Shown piece after piece: positions 24,249-35,669 of a DNA stretch of 64,000 nucleotides. Each line of letters opens with the position of its first letter. Within the stretch, counting starts at the first letter, position 1. The stretch is from Platynereis dumerilii (lineage: Eukaryota; Annelida; Polychaeta; Phyllodocida; Nereididae). Location of the stretch: NCBI GenBank assembly GCA_026936325.1, contig JAPTHN010000010.1, positions 46,646,150 through 46,710,149 on the forward strand, read 5' to 3'. The notes under the pieces are model-generated. The model was given only the letters and a program-made list of their open reading frames with translations. It was not told the DNA's origin and made no database searches. The translations under genes were made by a program, and so were the position numbers.

Positions 24249-25150
24249 GCTGGTGCCCCCCCAGGGATGTGTTCTTTCCCCTATCTTATTTGTGTTATAC
24301 ACCAATGATCTGAAATGGCACTCAAGTGATGTATTTATAACTAAATATGCAGATGATACAATTGTGGCAGGACTATTAAAGAAAGATGACACAAGTGAAT
24401 ATATTAATTGTATTGATTACGTGTGTAATTGGTGTAGTGATAATTATTTAGACTTGAATGTGTCAAAGACCAGGGAGTTAGTCTGGGATTTTAGACGTAG
24501 TAGATCAATGCAGCCACAACCTGTGAATATTGGTAACATGAATGTGGACATTTCTGAGAATTACAAATATTTGGGCATTATTGTGGACAATCAATTCAAT
24601 TTTGCTTCGCATGTTAACACTCAATGTAAAAAAGCATCAAAAAGATTGTATTTTGTAAGGTCTCTGGTTAAACTGAATGTTAATTATGATTTGATTGTGT
24701 CTTTCTTTAGCACTGTTGTTACACCAGTTCTTATGTATGCCAGTGTGGCTTTCTTTGGGTTGCTGAGTAAACAGCTTAAGAATGAACTGAGTAGACCAAA
24801 CAAAGTTTGTGAACGTTTATTGAAACGGAACTATGTAATTGACAATAATGAATCTCATTATAAGAATTGTGTGGTTAGCCTGGCTAATAAGATCATGCGG
24901 GATTCTACACACCCACTTTATGAACTCTTTGAGCTTTTGCCCAGTGGGCGCGGATATCGAATGCCCTCTATCAGGACAAAGCGTTTTAAAGACACTTTCC
25001 TTCCTGTTTCTGTTTCCCTGTTAAATGCTTCAATGTAATGTACCTTAACCTTGTACCAAGTACCAAAATTTCACTGTTGTATATATATATATTGATGTAT
25101 ACAATGTGACCAATAAATTATCTGTATCTGTATCTGTATCTGTATCTGTA
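24249..25150 (+). mobile_element. 5'-truncated LINE (Rex1/Babar-like) with (CTGTAT)n tail
   Basis: A non-LTR retrotransposon copy starting inside the reverse transcriptase. A candidate 6-bp target duplication, TAGCTG, lies at 24247-24252 and 25151-25156. The 3' end carries repeated CTGTAT units (about 25121-25150), a tandem tail of the sort several LINE clades add. Unit C at about 45620 continues host sequence across the site. Strong 5' truncation is usual for LINEs. The clade call is from general likeness only. Confidence 0.85.
24253..25038 (+). CDS. LINE reverse transcriptase, C-terminal 261 residues, open
   Basis: Starts at the VPPQGCVLSPILFVLYTNDL motif (palm, before the catalytic box), then KYADDTIVAGLL with the YADD catalytic aspartates. 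The thumb follows (LDLNVSKTRELVWDFR, YKYLGIIVDNQF) and the C-terminal region ends RFKDTFLPVSVSLLNAS. The frame has no stop until 25036-25038. The N-terminal endonuclease and first RT motifs are missing because the copy is truncated; there is no native start, so it is not expected to make protein. The undamaged frame suggests a fairly recent insertion. Confidence 0.85.
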   Translation: MPPQGCVLSPILFVLYTNDLKWHSSDVFITKYADDTIVAGLLKKDDTSEYINCIDYVCNWCSDNYLDLNVSKTRELVWDFRRSRSMQPQPVNIGNMNVDISENYKYLGIIVDNQFNFASHVNTQCKKASKRLYFVRSLVKLNVNYDLIVSFFSTVVTPVLMYASVAFFGLLSKQLKNELSRPNKVCERLLKRNYVIDNNESHYKNCVVSLANKIMRDSTHPLYELFELLPSGRGYRMPSIRTKRFKDTFLPVSVSLLNASM

Positions 25151-25156
25151 TAGCTG

Positions 25157-26970
25157 TCTTGTCTACCTTATTTTAACCTCAGTGTTTGAAAGAATTCCCG
25201 TTAACATAACCACTCGTAAGGCAGGAAATATTTTAGAGTGAATTTGTGACAAACACTTAACTTTGAGAAAGAAGAAGTAGGTCACACAAAAGTATGTTTT
25301 GGCAACATTGGCATTTTGCACAATGCAAAGTAAAGGCAGGCATATTCTACAAAGCAGAATTGAAAGTAAGAAACAATAATTTGCTTTTAAATCAAAGTAA
25401 GTCCTATTTTGCCTCTGTCAAATATCTAATCTGTATGCTATGAGCAACTGTGGCATATCTGTTGACATTGCTCATTTAATGCAAGCTGACATTGACAAGG
25501 ACTCCTTCAAAGGAATAAAAGATGATGCCATTTATTCTTTCATTACAACAAACGCTTGGCTTGATGCATAGATGCTGTGGGAATTGTGTCACACTGATTC
25601 ACAATACAGCTGATATTGTCCATATCTTGGCAGCCAATACACTTGGTGAAAGAGGTTGTCAATATATTCTGTTTTTCTGTCACATATATTGTTATGCAAT
25701 GGCTTTCTCTTTTTGTGCATCAGAATAAGCTGATGATTGGACTTTCATATGTTCAAGAAGTCTTACTTTAGTTCACAGTAACATACAGTGTATCTATCCA
25801 TACAAGTTCTTGTCGGAAGCCTTTAAAATGTTTGCCAAAGATATTGCCATTTGTGGTAATTATACTGCTAGCCCTATCAACCTGATTGTCTAAAATGAAG
25901 GAAGGGTCACGACTCTTTAGGGACAGAATCAATAAATATGTGATATGGGTCTCTCGCCCTATCTGGTTGATTAAAATGTAGTACAGATCTGCTGCTTGAT
26001 CTTGAACGAAACAGAATCAGGATTGACATATACTGATGTAGATACCACGTTTTGCTTATAGTGATGTCTATGACAAGTACCACATTCAAAGACATACACT
26101 TCTGCGATAATGATATGTCTTTCATATCAAGCAGGATCACTCTTGGGTACAAAATTGCACTCAAGATACAATTTAGTACAACGCAAACATAGTCATACAA
26201 GGCAAGTAAGCCATCAAATAACAGAGTTTTATAACTCAGGGACCATTTTATGTTCTCTTTAAAAGGCATACCAGCTGTGAACTTTGCCACATAATTTGAT
26301 ATGCATTGTCGGATCCAAATTCAAGCAGATAATCTCCTCCATAATGTCTAAACACTATGTATAGCTTTCCCAAAATATCAAAGAAGATTTAAAATGTCAT
26401 ACATTATTTTCAGACCAATGCAGTTACAGAACATCCAAAGAAATGCCAGACTATAGCACATTCCCCAGTTCATCTCCATATAGCCTTCCCTTCCCCTTGT
26501 TGTGATGCATAATGTCAGTGTGTATGCAAAAGGGTGTTGCATGTTGATAAAAGTGTTTTGAATATTTTTTCCTTTTCCCTCATGCCTTAATTTAATTGTG
26601 TTATTTTGTGAGGACTATGATATGCAACAAATATTTATGCTGTGGTATTTATTCACAGCTCTGCCTTTGAAGTGGATAAAAGAAAAAGCTTTGAACTTGT
26701 TGAACAGAACAGTGAGGTCGCCGAAAACTTTGAAAGCTCTTACTGACAAAGTGTTATTCATGCAACTAGCTGATTTTTAACCTTCACAAATCCAGGGATT
26801 TACAAATTAACCAAAAATTACTTCACTAGAAGGTGGTTCCATACAAGGGACGGATATCCAGGAAGAAAGAAAGAAGTATTGAATACAGTCAATATGTCAT
26901 ACAAGCAATGCGGTCTAAACTGAAAATGGCGCATTCTGTTTATAGTCTCTGTTTATAGTCTCTAGCTTAC
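25157..26970 (+). other. Unit B tail, no gene recognised
   Basis: Aligns with unit C near 47150-49030. The recurring acceptor-like TTTATTCACAG is at about 26647-26657. Following it, SAFEVDKRKSFELVEQ is open but not matched in frame by unit C. No supported gene. Confidence 0.4.
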
Positions 26971-27586
26971 CATCTCTTGGACTCTAGATTACTGTAAATG
27001 AATGAGTTCTTCTTAACCATGGTCAGTGACTAGCCTTAGATGAAGAACCTTGACCTTCTGACCTTCAAGACAACAGATTGCTGAGACTCCTGACCTTGGA
27101 CGTTTATTTTGATCTGAAGAAGGAGTGCACCTGTCAGCAACGTATTCTTGACCTTTCCTTTGACCTTGTAACAACGGGATATCCATGATTCTAAATTATT
27201 TATCAAAGAAATCTTGACTCTTCAACTGTCACAAAAATTGATTACCTTCAGACGAAACAGTGCTTGAGGTGGATTATCATAAATTCAAAATCTAGGGAAG
27301 ATATTACATTTTAATCATCTTGCTTGGATCAGCTTTTTTTGCAAGATATATCAACAGGAAGTCAGGAGTTTCCAGAGAAAAACATTGTACCAAGCCAACG
27401 ATTTACTCAGTCCTTTTAATTGTTGGATTGCCGTATAACCAACCAACTTCATGATTTCATCATAATCATAGTAATAAGGCTACTGATACTTACATTCATG
27501 ATCAGTTCCTGATTTGTGAGAACACCCCAAACTTCCACGTTGATCTGCATTACTTTAACCATTCCAAGGCAACGGATACCAAGACA

Positions 27587-27747
27587 ATGGATACCCAGGC
27601 TCATCTCGCAGACGTCTCGGAATTAGCAGAAAGAAGAGACGTCTGTCCAGAACCCAAATCTGCCGCGGACAAGATCCTCTCCGACCTAAAAACTTCAAAG
27701 AATTCAGCAACTCAACGAAAGGTGGACCATCTCCACAAATTAGAAAG
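27587..27747 (+). CDS. Exon 1 of unit C gene copy
   Basis: Same 161-nt exon as in unit B: opens MDTQAHLADVSELAERRDVC, then PEPKSAADKILSDLKTSKNS, ends RKVDHLHKLER. The splice edge is AGAAAG followed by GTTAGT. In unit D an extra upstream in-frame ATG exists (GGCAATGGATACC); here that codon is ACG, so the start at 27587 is the one shared by all units. Nearly all differences from units B and D are silent or mild. No known domain is recognised in the visible peptide. Confidence 0.65.
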
Positions 27748-29286
27748 GTTAGTTACAATCTGCAAGGGTATTTCTTTTTCAGTGTATAATGTTATCAAGC
27801 TCTTCTTCCTCTTCTTTTGTCATTGTTCTGGTATGCTCTGAATCGCGGGATAGTTCAACCAATTTGTGAGGGGGCCTGCACAGTAATATTCACTCATTCT
27901 GTGAAGGATACTCAAAATGCTAAGGTCATAAGAAATATAATCATAAGATTTCAAAACATTATATGGATGTGTTCAGAAAAAAGCAAAGCATGATGACAGG
28001 AAGGAAAAACCTTAATTGCTGCCTTCCATGTTGCTACAATCTTGTGATCACCTTTGATGCCAGCTTCGTGATAATGAACTCCTTCACATCCATATTGTTA
28101 AGGCCGCCACTACACCTACTTTCACATTTCTGTGTGTCAAATTGTTACGAATACAGGTCCTTTTGAAGAAAAAACATTGCAAAACAAAACATCAGCCCTG
28201 ACCCAAGCAGTATTTTTCTATACTTTTGATGTAAACAGTTGTTCCTTTTTATTCAAAATGAAATACACTTTCTTTGCAGCAACTTTTAAAAAGTCATAAT
28301 ATTATGTCAGGGAAAATGTGATGAATTCCATTGATATGATGTTGTATTGGATTCATAAAATGAGCAACTGGTGGGACACTTTGTTGATTGGCTATATAAT
28401 AATATATTTAAAATAATTGCTGTATATAGATAGAATAATGCTACCATAAGCTCTCAGATGTTATTGGCTTGGGATAAGCAGGATAATTAGTGGGTTGTTG
28501 ATTACATAGTGCGAATGAGAGGAAAAAAATATATATCTCCAGGTATCCAAATGCAATAATGAAGGTAATGCTGGTATATGGTAATCTACCTTCTCTTGTT
28601 CTGTATACTTCAACATGATATAGTATTCCTTAATTTTGTTATCTTTCTGCTGTTGCCAGTTGGTCTTCTTGCACTGTAAAAACAGCTGCGTTACTCTTAC
28701 CGCAGACTGTGTTTAACTTTAAGAAGAGTTGGGATGCAAGATTCTATTTAACTTAAAGATTCTAGATTCCTCAAGCTGTATTACATGATGACATGCTTAA
28801 TTAATTTTAAATGCATGACAAGGGGTTGAAGACGAAAACATTATGAATATCTCAACACTATTCTTGCTGACATAAATATTACAGGCATGGAATTTAGGTG
28901 GCAGCAAAACAGATTGCAATTAGTCCACATTTCCTTCCCTTTGCTTCCTAATGAGGAAAAAGCTTCTGGGGATTTGCAGGTAATTCTTGTAGAAGATGGA
29001 ACATCCTGAGAATTTCATGATGTCGTCATAAATGGCCCTGTCTACTGTAAGTCCATGTCAAAATCAAAGTATATCTAAAGTTAGATTTTTTTTTCAGTCA
29101 TGAAAAAAGAATCATTTAGAAATGCTTCATCCAAGGAATAAATCTTTCCCACCCAAGTGTGCATAGAATACCAGTGGCCTATTATCATATTATTAATGGA
29201 CCAGTATTTATGTAACACACAGCATGTAATATTGGAGAAATTTTTCTTTAGGTTGAACCATTTCATAGCTTCTGATCAAAGATAGG
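27748..29286 (+). other. Intron-like sequence of unit C
   Basis: Aligns well with unit D from 49876 onward, apart from the MITE present only in D. Holds the conserved block at 28481-28522 and the micro-exon candidate. No other gene. Confidence 0.55.
28956..28979 (+). other. 24-nt micro-exon candidate, unit C
   Basis: TTCCTTCCCTTTGCTTCCTA and ATGAG form a strong pyrimidine tract with an AG; GCAG followed by GTAATT closes the block as a donor. In exon 1 phase it reads KKLLGIC. Confidence 0.4.
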
Positions 29287-30265
29287 CTGGCGGGGCAGAT
29301 TTGTCATGAATAGGGGAGTAATAGTGCATTTATACATAGAAGCATGAAACTTGGCACACATTTCAAAAACGTCTTAAAGAAAATATTTAGATAGGGAGCC
29401 ACTTCAGATTTGACCTGGTTGACACATGGCAGCCATTTTCCAAAATGGCGGCTAATTTTCTCATTTTCCTGCTTTCTGTGAAGTGCCTATAGTATTAAAG
29501 TATCGAAACAGTGCTCATTATTCCTTCTACAGATCTAAAGAACATTATCAATTGATTTCTGGATTGAACTGACGAATTTTAGGGTAGTCAGGGTCCATTT
29601 TGTTAGAACTGTTGAAGAAAATGTATCATTTCGCGGTTTCCCATAGTTTCATGGAATCTCAATTAATTTTAAACAGACTACATATTTGAATTCCTCGTAA
29701 GAAGAGCTTTCAAATGAATGGTTGCATCAATAGCTTCTGTGAATTTTTGTCAAAATTAAAGAAACAACAAAATCTTCAAAAACATTTTATTTTAATTTTT
29801 TCCATTTTCGCACCAAGTTTACGAAACCCATTGATGCCACCATTCATTTGAAAGCTCTTTTTACAAGGAATTCAAATATGTCATTTATTTTGAGATTTAT
29901 TGAGCATTGGAGTAACAATCCTTAACCGCGAAATCCAGTGTTTGAATCAATATTTCTGACAAAAAGGACTCCAACAAGACTGAAAATAGACCAAGGCTAC
30001 AAAAAATGTTATAGTAATGTACTGAATACTTAGAGAAGCAATAAAAAACAATATTTACATGTATTATATTTGGAGGAACTGCACAGAAAGCATTAAAATG
30101 GAAGAATCGACCGCCATTTTGGAAAATGGCTGCCAGTAGCCACCTAAGCTAAATCTGAAGTGGCTCCCTATCCAAATATGTTTGTATAGATGTTTTTTAA
30201 GTGTGCGCCAAGTTTCATGCTTCTATGTATAAATGCACTATTTTTTTACATACCTGCCCCGCTAG
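29287..30265. mobile_element. Foldback element, about 980 bp, with nested inverted arms
   Basis: Terminal inverted repeats start CTRGCGGGGCAG and run about 180 bp, including TGCATTTATACATAGAAGCA and GGCAGCCATTTTCCAAAATG. A second inverted pair lies nearer the centre (about 29685-29740 with 29835-29895, TTTCAAATGAATGG). Most of the element can therefore fold on itself. Unit D near 51970 has the site without the element. No coding frame. Target duplication is not clear, so the superfamily is undecided. Confidence 0.8.
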
Positions 30266-30863
30266 AAGTGTGAGTTTTTGAGAATGCTGATGGATTGGAG
30301 GAATAACCTAAAAGACTTCTGCTTCTCACTTAACTGTATCTTGGGTAAAATCTCCAAGTGCAGAATTGAAGCCTTAGGAATAATTTTGTCTGCGACTGCA
30401 ATGCTAGGGTAATTGGTCTCCAGGTCAAACCATTTCATTTGGTTACTGACGCGCTCGATTATATCATGAGATATAATGAGTGTCAAATTTGAAGGAATGC
30501 CCACTTGGGAGCAATGCCATTTTGCTTTATGGAAGTCAAATGGAACAATTACATTACATGCCAGGAACTCTCATTCAAAAATGTCTGCATATGAACCATT
30601 AAGCTGGATACTACTGAAATATTCAGATATGCCCTTGGCAAATTGCCGTTGAAAGTGGTCGTATGTGATACAGCAGATATTAATGCTTCTCAGTGTAGCA
30701 ATGTAACTCGATGAATAAGTGATCAAACATGAGATTGCGACTGAGATACTTATAAAAGAATCATGTATTTAACCTTTCAACATCCATAAAATCATACCAA
30801 ATTTGGTCACTATCTTGGATTGTTTCACAATATAGAGACAAAATGAGATTGCAAATGGCATCA
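30266..30863 (+). other. Host intron of unit C
   Basis: Matches unit D near 51990-52430 (for example CCCTTGGCAAATTGCYGTTG in both). No gene seen. Confidence 0.5.
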
Positions 30864-30871
30864 GGCAAGAT

Positions 30872-31132
30872 CATAGAAATACATAGAACGGACATGAGGC
30901 TGTATGAAGCCACCTCAAGATGAGGTCACCAAATCCGCCATATTGGAACTGCCCTGAGACATGACGTCACAAAAGACTAATTATGATGTGACGTCATGCC
31001 ATTGTTATAAGTGACATCACTGTTATTGATGACATCACGATACCATTGTCTCAGGAGTCAGGGCAGTTCCAAAATGGTGGATTTGGTTGCTTCATCTGCC
31101 AGAGCCTTATGTCCGTTCTATGTATTTCTATG
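30872..31132. mobile_element. 261-bp MITE with 8-bp target duplication (hAT-like)
   Basis: Inverted ends of about 85 bp begin CATAGAAATACATAGAACGG and include TTTGGAACTGCCCTGA-type sequence. The flanks are an exact 8-bp direct repeat GGCAAGAT (30864-30871 and 31133-31140). An 8-bp duplication fits the hAT superfamily. The centre is rich in GATGACATCA/TGACGTCA-type motifs. No transposase. Confidence 0.85.
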
Positions 31133-31140
31133 GGCAAGAT

Positions 31141-32673
31141 AGATGATGAAAAGGGATGAGAAAGATTCAGTTCCCCAAAATATGACTAGATGAATGCTGA
31201 AAAAGATTACTATATATCTATAAAGCTATGTGATGAATGCTGGAAAATGTAACCTATAATACCTGGAGAATAAACATAATATTCCCAGGAATGCTCCCGC
31301 AAGGTTTCTTTCTATTGTCACAAACTTTCTAGACTTGGCACACCACTAGCTGGTTTTGTTTCATGAATCAAAACATATATATAATAATGAATTGGAAGAA
31401 AAAAACCATTATAGTTTGAGGCGGTGACAATTCGATGTAATGGCCTGCATGCTTCACATGGCGTCTTTTAGAACTTTGCTGTAGGATAACTAAGGGGTCT
31501 CAAGCATGAGGGGCCGGCATTGTGTCGGGCACACAACATGCATATCTTAACATACTGTTGAGTTCTGTCCGAAAGGGGGCCAAAAAAATCCAAGGAAGGG
31601 GGCCCAAGGGTGCTACAGCATCCCCCCCCCCACCGAATCATTAGGTTATCAGTCCGGTCCTGAATGTGTGACATGATCAGTGCTCACAAATGCTCATTTG
31701 TCAGCAGACTCAAATGATCTTATTCACATGCAAGATAGTTCACTTTGCATTATAAGCAATTCAATTTGACAAATTATTTTATTTCAAAATGCCAAAATGC
31801 ATATGGATGTAGATTCAATCTGATAGTTGGCCAAATAGTACGATGTACTTTGATGGACTAATGGAATGGCACACGGCAAAATGCATTAATGAATTACATA
31901 TATAGTAGTGCATTCTGTGTCAATATGTTTCAAAATGTTTGAAAACATTTACGCCATTGTTTTGGTTCCTTCTTTAATTCTCATTGAAGATACTTAGCAG
32001 GTGTTGAAAAATACTTTTGATGCTTTTTTGCACTCGCATGATGTAATTTTAATGGCTCTAGGTGAAAGGGAGTAATTCCCTTTATGTATCGCCGCTAACT
32101 TTATCAAAGAGAAAGCCCTGGTCATCTGGTACAAGGGTTGCCATTGGCACTTACATGATCCAATTTCAACACAGCATCAAACAGAGCAGTGCAGGTCTGG
32201 ATCATGACAGGTTAACAGCAGCTTTTCAACGGATGGGACAGAATGCAATTGTTGATGAAATGACATCTTAGCTCCTCTTCGGCCTCAGATTGTCAATATT
32301 AAATCCTCTAAGGGTATTGTCAGAATTATGCTATATGCTTTCCCAGCATTGGTCTAACAGCTTTTCCACATCACATGCTTCCTGTATGCTATCACCAGTT
32401 TCCCACCTGCACATTCACTGTTGTCACCTGCAGTTGAAGAGAAGTTCCAAGAAACACTTCACACTCAGCATGAGGCACATCATACCCCTAATGATGCCAT
32501 TCAAAATGAAATGGGAGAATCTAATTGCACCCTTTATTGCAATCTCTGAGGAATAAGGATGGGTTCTGTAGCATTTTAGTTTGGTCTCAAATTTGGCACA
32601 TGAATGTATTGCAACCATGATTGTAATGAATTGACTTTCATTTGAGTGCGACTCTGAAAATGTATAGTAGGAG
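31141..32673 (+). other. Host and unclassified sequence of unit C
   Basis: A C- and G-rich patch at about 31490-31660 (runs of C at 31621-31632) looks like an old repeat remnant. From about 32440 to 32665 the sequence aligns with unit D at about 57430-57650. No supported gene. Confidence 0.4.
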
Positions 32674-33962
32674 CCCAGACCAAAGAGAGGCACATTTGAG
32701 GCACTGAATAGGCATATTTGAGGCATACCATGGAGTAGGTAGAGGCATAAGCTGAGATCACAGGAGGCATAAAGGAGGCATATCAAACTCCTCATTAAAT
32801 ATGCAAGAGGCACATATGAGGCATTTTCGAGGTACATTTGAGGCATATAGGAGGCGTATTTGAGGCGTTCCAAAAATTTTAATAATGCCTCAAATATACC
32901 TCTAGATATGTTAATGATGTGCCTTAAGTGTGCCTCATATGCAAATGAAGAGGCATATTTGAGTCACATAAGAGGTACGTTTGAGGCATAACTGAGGCGT
33001 ATTTGAGGCGTAGGCTCATCATGTAAGTGGAAGTACATTTGAGGCATAAATGAGGCGTATTTGAGGCGTTCCAAATATTTTAATAGTACCTCTTCTGGAG
33101 GTAAAGAAGAGGCGTATCTGAGGCATGAATGAGGCACATTGACAGTTAAGGAAGTGAGCCAAATATTTGAATTTTCAAATAGTGCTTCTATCTCAAACAA
33201 AGGAAAGACTTGGTACAAAAGCAGAACTACTAAATAAACTTAATGACCTTGATGTAAATGCCAAATGGGTGGCACACTCAATCTGACATGCATTCAGGAT
33301 TATTTTTCAAATTAAGAATATTGTTATTTGACTTCTAACAAAAGAGCATGTTGTCATGTGAGTGATAATATAGTCTGTTGAGCAAAACACAAAATTCTAA
33401 GAGTTACATCAGCAACACAACCAAATAAATTGAACTAATTGTTCAGAACACCTTTACAATAAAAACTACAACTTGCATATTTATAAGTATGACAAATACA
33501 GCAAAATATAAGTAAAAATGTGACTTACAACATTGGCACTATGCTCCCTAGTTGGGGTTTCCCTTTTCAATGCAAATTTAGGTCACCACAAGGAGACACC
33601 CCAGTATAATCTACAGGAGAGGCATGTTTGAGGCGTAAGGGGGAATTCAGGCCACACAAAAATTTGGCTATGTTGGAGAGGCATATTTGAGGCACAGGGT
33701 AGAAAAACAGAGTCCAGTTTGAGGCACATTTGAGGCATAGATGCAGGTAATGCTTTTCTTGGTAAGTCAGGGAGGCATGTTTGAGGCATATCATTATGCA
33801 GGGAGGCATAGATGAGGCACATCATCAACATTAGAGGCACATTTGAGGCACACTGCACTTGGTAGACTATGCCTCAAATGTGCCTCGAGTATGCCTCAAA
33901 CGTGCCTCAAATGTACCTCTGAAAAATTTCTATGCCTCAAATGTGCCTCTCTTTGGTCTGGG
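32674..33962. mobile_element. Unusual element built of AGGCA-type units, inverted ends
   Basis: The ends are 30-bp inverted repeats, CCCAGACCAAAGAGAGGCAC continuing with ATTTGAGGCA. The interior is packed with variants of GAGGCATATTTGAGGC at irregular spacing; almost all lie in one orientation except close to the right end and near 32887-32940, where the complement (TGCCTCAAATGTGCCTC) appears. A non-repetitive core lies at about 33150-33590. The flanks show only AG on both sides, a weak 2-bp duplication. Unit D near 57645 lacks the element. Open frames across it simply translate the repeat and are not genes. A CACTA-type origin is possible but unproven. Confidence 0.7.
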
Positions 33963-34109
33963 AGACCACATAAATGCAAATTGTTGAAATAGTATATTCA
34001 GCATAAGAAAACTAAAAATATCCCAAGTATATTTTTCCATTAATGGGAGTTATTTACCTTTGTACCAATTTTTCTCAGCCTGTACCTCCAGTTAAAGATT
34101 AACAAAGCT

Positions 34110-34302
34110 TTAGCAATTTATAAAGAAACAGATACATATATATATATATATATATATATAGAATTTTATTGGACAACAGAATATTATCAAGATACATTTG
34201 TCATATAAATAATACAAAAACATAAAATAAGAAGTATGTACAAAAGAGGGATAGTTACTAGCTATGACTAGGAAGAAGGAGCAATTATAAACTAGTATAA
34301 CT
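34110..34302 (-). mobile_element. LINE-like 3' end, reverse strand
   Basis: Read on the reverse strand this ends in AATAAAATTC followed by a TATA tract (34136-34160), the look of a non-LTR element tail. Upstream on that strand (to about 34481) a short open frame reads RVVPLGTKHRSPCQAMSDSI then EPLQEFIMKAMNLLKGVSRA, which I do not recognise. Confidence 0.35.
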
Positions 34303-35669
34303 GATATTGCCGTACGGCAATATCGGATAATCCCCCGCGCCCCCCCTGTCTCCCTTGCCCTGCTTACTCCCTTCAACAAGTTCATGGCCTTCATGATGAA
34401 TTCTTGAAGAGGCTCATATATTGAATCAGACATCGCTTGGCATGGAGACCTATGTTTAGTGCCCAGCGGTACCACCCTCAAAGCAATACATTTCCAGTGA
34501 ATGGTAGGTGAAACCCTAACCCTAATGGGTTATTGTAGACAAACCATGCAAGTTATGGAGCTGTGCTTACATACAAAAATAGAGGAAAAAATTAGGAACA
34601 TGACGAATCAGTTTTAATTGATTTTGATAAATAATCAATGAGTTATAATTGAATATATAAAATGTTATATGTAAAATTGGTTAAAGGTAAGAGGAAGATA
34701 TCCCTGTAGCTTGCTAGAGGGCATAATTTAACACATTTTTTGGTGTTAATTTCATAAGATTTGAACAATTATAACCAGAGCAATTTACGTTTCAATTTTG
34801 AAATTAAAAAAATTCTCTAGGAAAAAGTATTTGATTTAGGCAAATTTCCTTTTGGCACAACATGGAGGCCCAACCTGGGTAGCCCGCATAAATTATTGAT
34901 GAACATCCATGAAGTTCTTCATGCACTTTTTGAGGGAAAACGTTTTGAAAGGCCCAAAAAATGACATAAAATTTTCAATGTCTGACGCGATTCTACGCCG
35001 CGCGTCTGACACTATAATGCTATACATCATTGGAAAGCTGAGAAACAGACCTTTCTTGTGATATGTGAAACTGTGCTGTAGCTGCGATAGGGACCGAGAT
35101 ATAGCCACTTGAAGTTTGAGTTTTTGTGCGTCCGTAGCTCCGAGACCGTTTGTCCGAGCAGTCCGTAACTTTGTGAAGTTGGTACACTAGAGTAGGTCTG
35201 TAAGTATACCCATTTTCAGGTTTCTACAAGCATTCCTTCCCTGTTTTTCTAAAAAATTTCAGTCAATTTTCGGGATGTCCAATTTTCAAAAAATCATATC
35301 TTGAAATGTATTCATGAAATCTCCACGAGACGCCTTTCTGCACTGGAGACTTTGTCAAGGTATCTTAGAAAAAATCAACAGGTCCCAGTTATGCGTAGGT
35401 TCTCAGAAACCTGCGCCGGAAATTTTTTTTATATTTTGCTCATAACTCATAAGTGTCATGAAATTTGATCATGAAATTTCGTGAGCAGTAGCGCGCAATG
35501 GAGTTGCATATCACCCTTCACTTGTAAACCAATATCTCTAATAGTTTTGAAGTAATCGCAGTTTTCCTGAGCTGAATAATAATAATAAGAATAATAAGAA
35601 TAATAAGAATAAGAATAATAATAAAACGAACAATATCAATATAATCCCCCGCTCGCGGCGGGGGATTAT
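34303..35669. repeat. Composite repeat with ATAATCCCCCGC motifs and palindromes
   Basis: At 34303-34324 lies a perfect 22-bp palindrome, GATATTGCCGT and its complement. A motif close to CAATATCNNNATAATCCCCCGC occurs at about 34318-34338 and again near 35633-35653, where it opens a hairpin (ATAATCCCCCGC, TCGC loop, complement). An AAT/AAG tract is at about 35576-35628. Between them is GC-richer sequence of no recognised family. Boundaries and type are uncertain. Confidence 0.45.

Larger units (their letters stand above)
13990..26970 (+). repeat. Tandem unit B of the array
   Basis: Second tandem unit, most like unit A (shared GTCAGTTGC donor after exon 1). It keeps all landmarks in apparently working form: exon 1 (14568-14728), conserved intron block (15499-15540), micro-exon candidate with donor (16220-16243) and C-tract exon candidate (23691-23868). 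Private insertions are MITEs at 16818, 20334 and 22095, a palindrome at 23315 and a LINE at 24249. Confidence 0.75.

Noticed and set aside
32424-33858. Reverse-strand frames rich in YASNVPLM and PQMCL
   Set aside because: They are translations of the AGGCA-type units and break at each spacing change.
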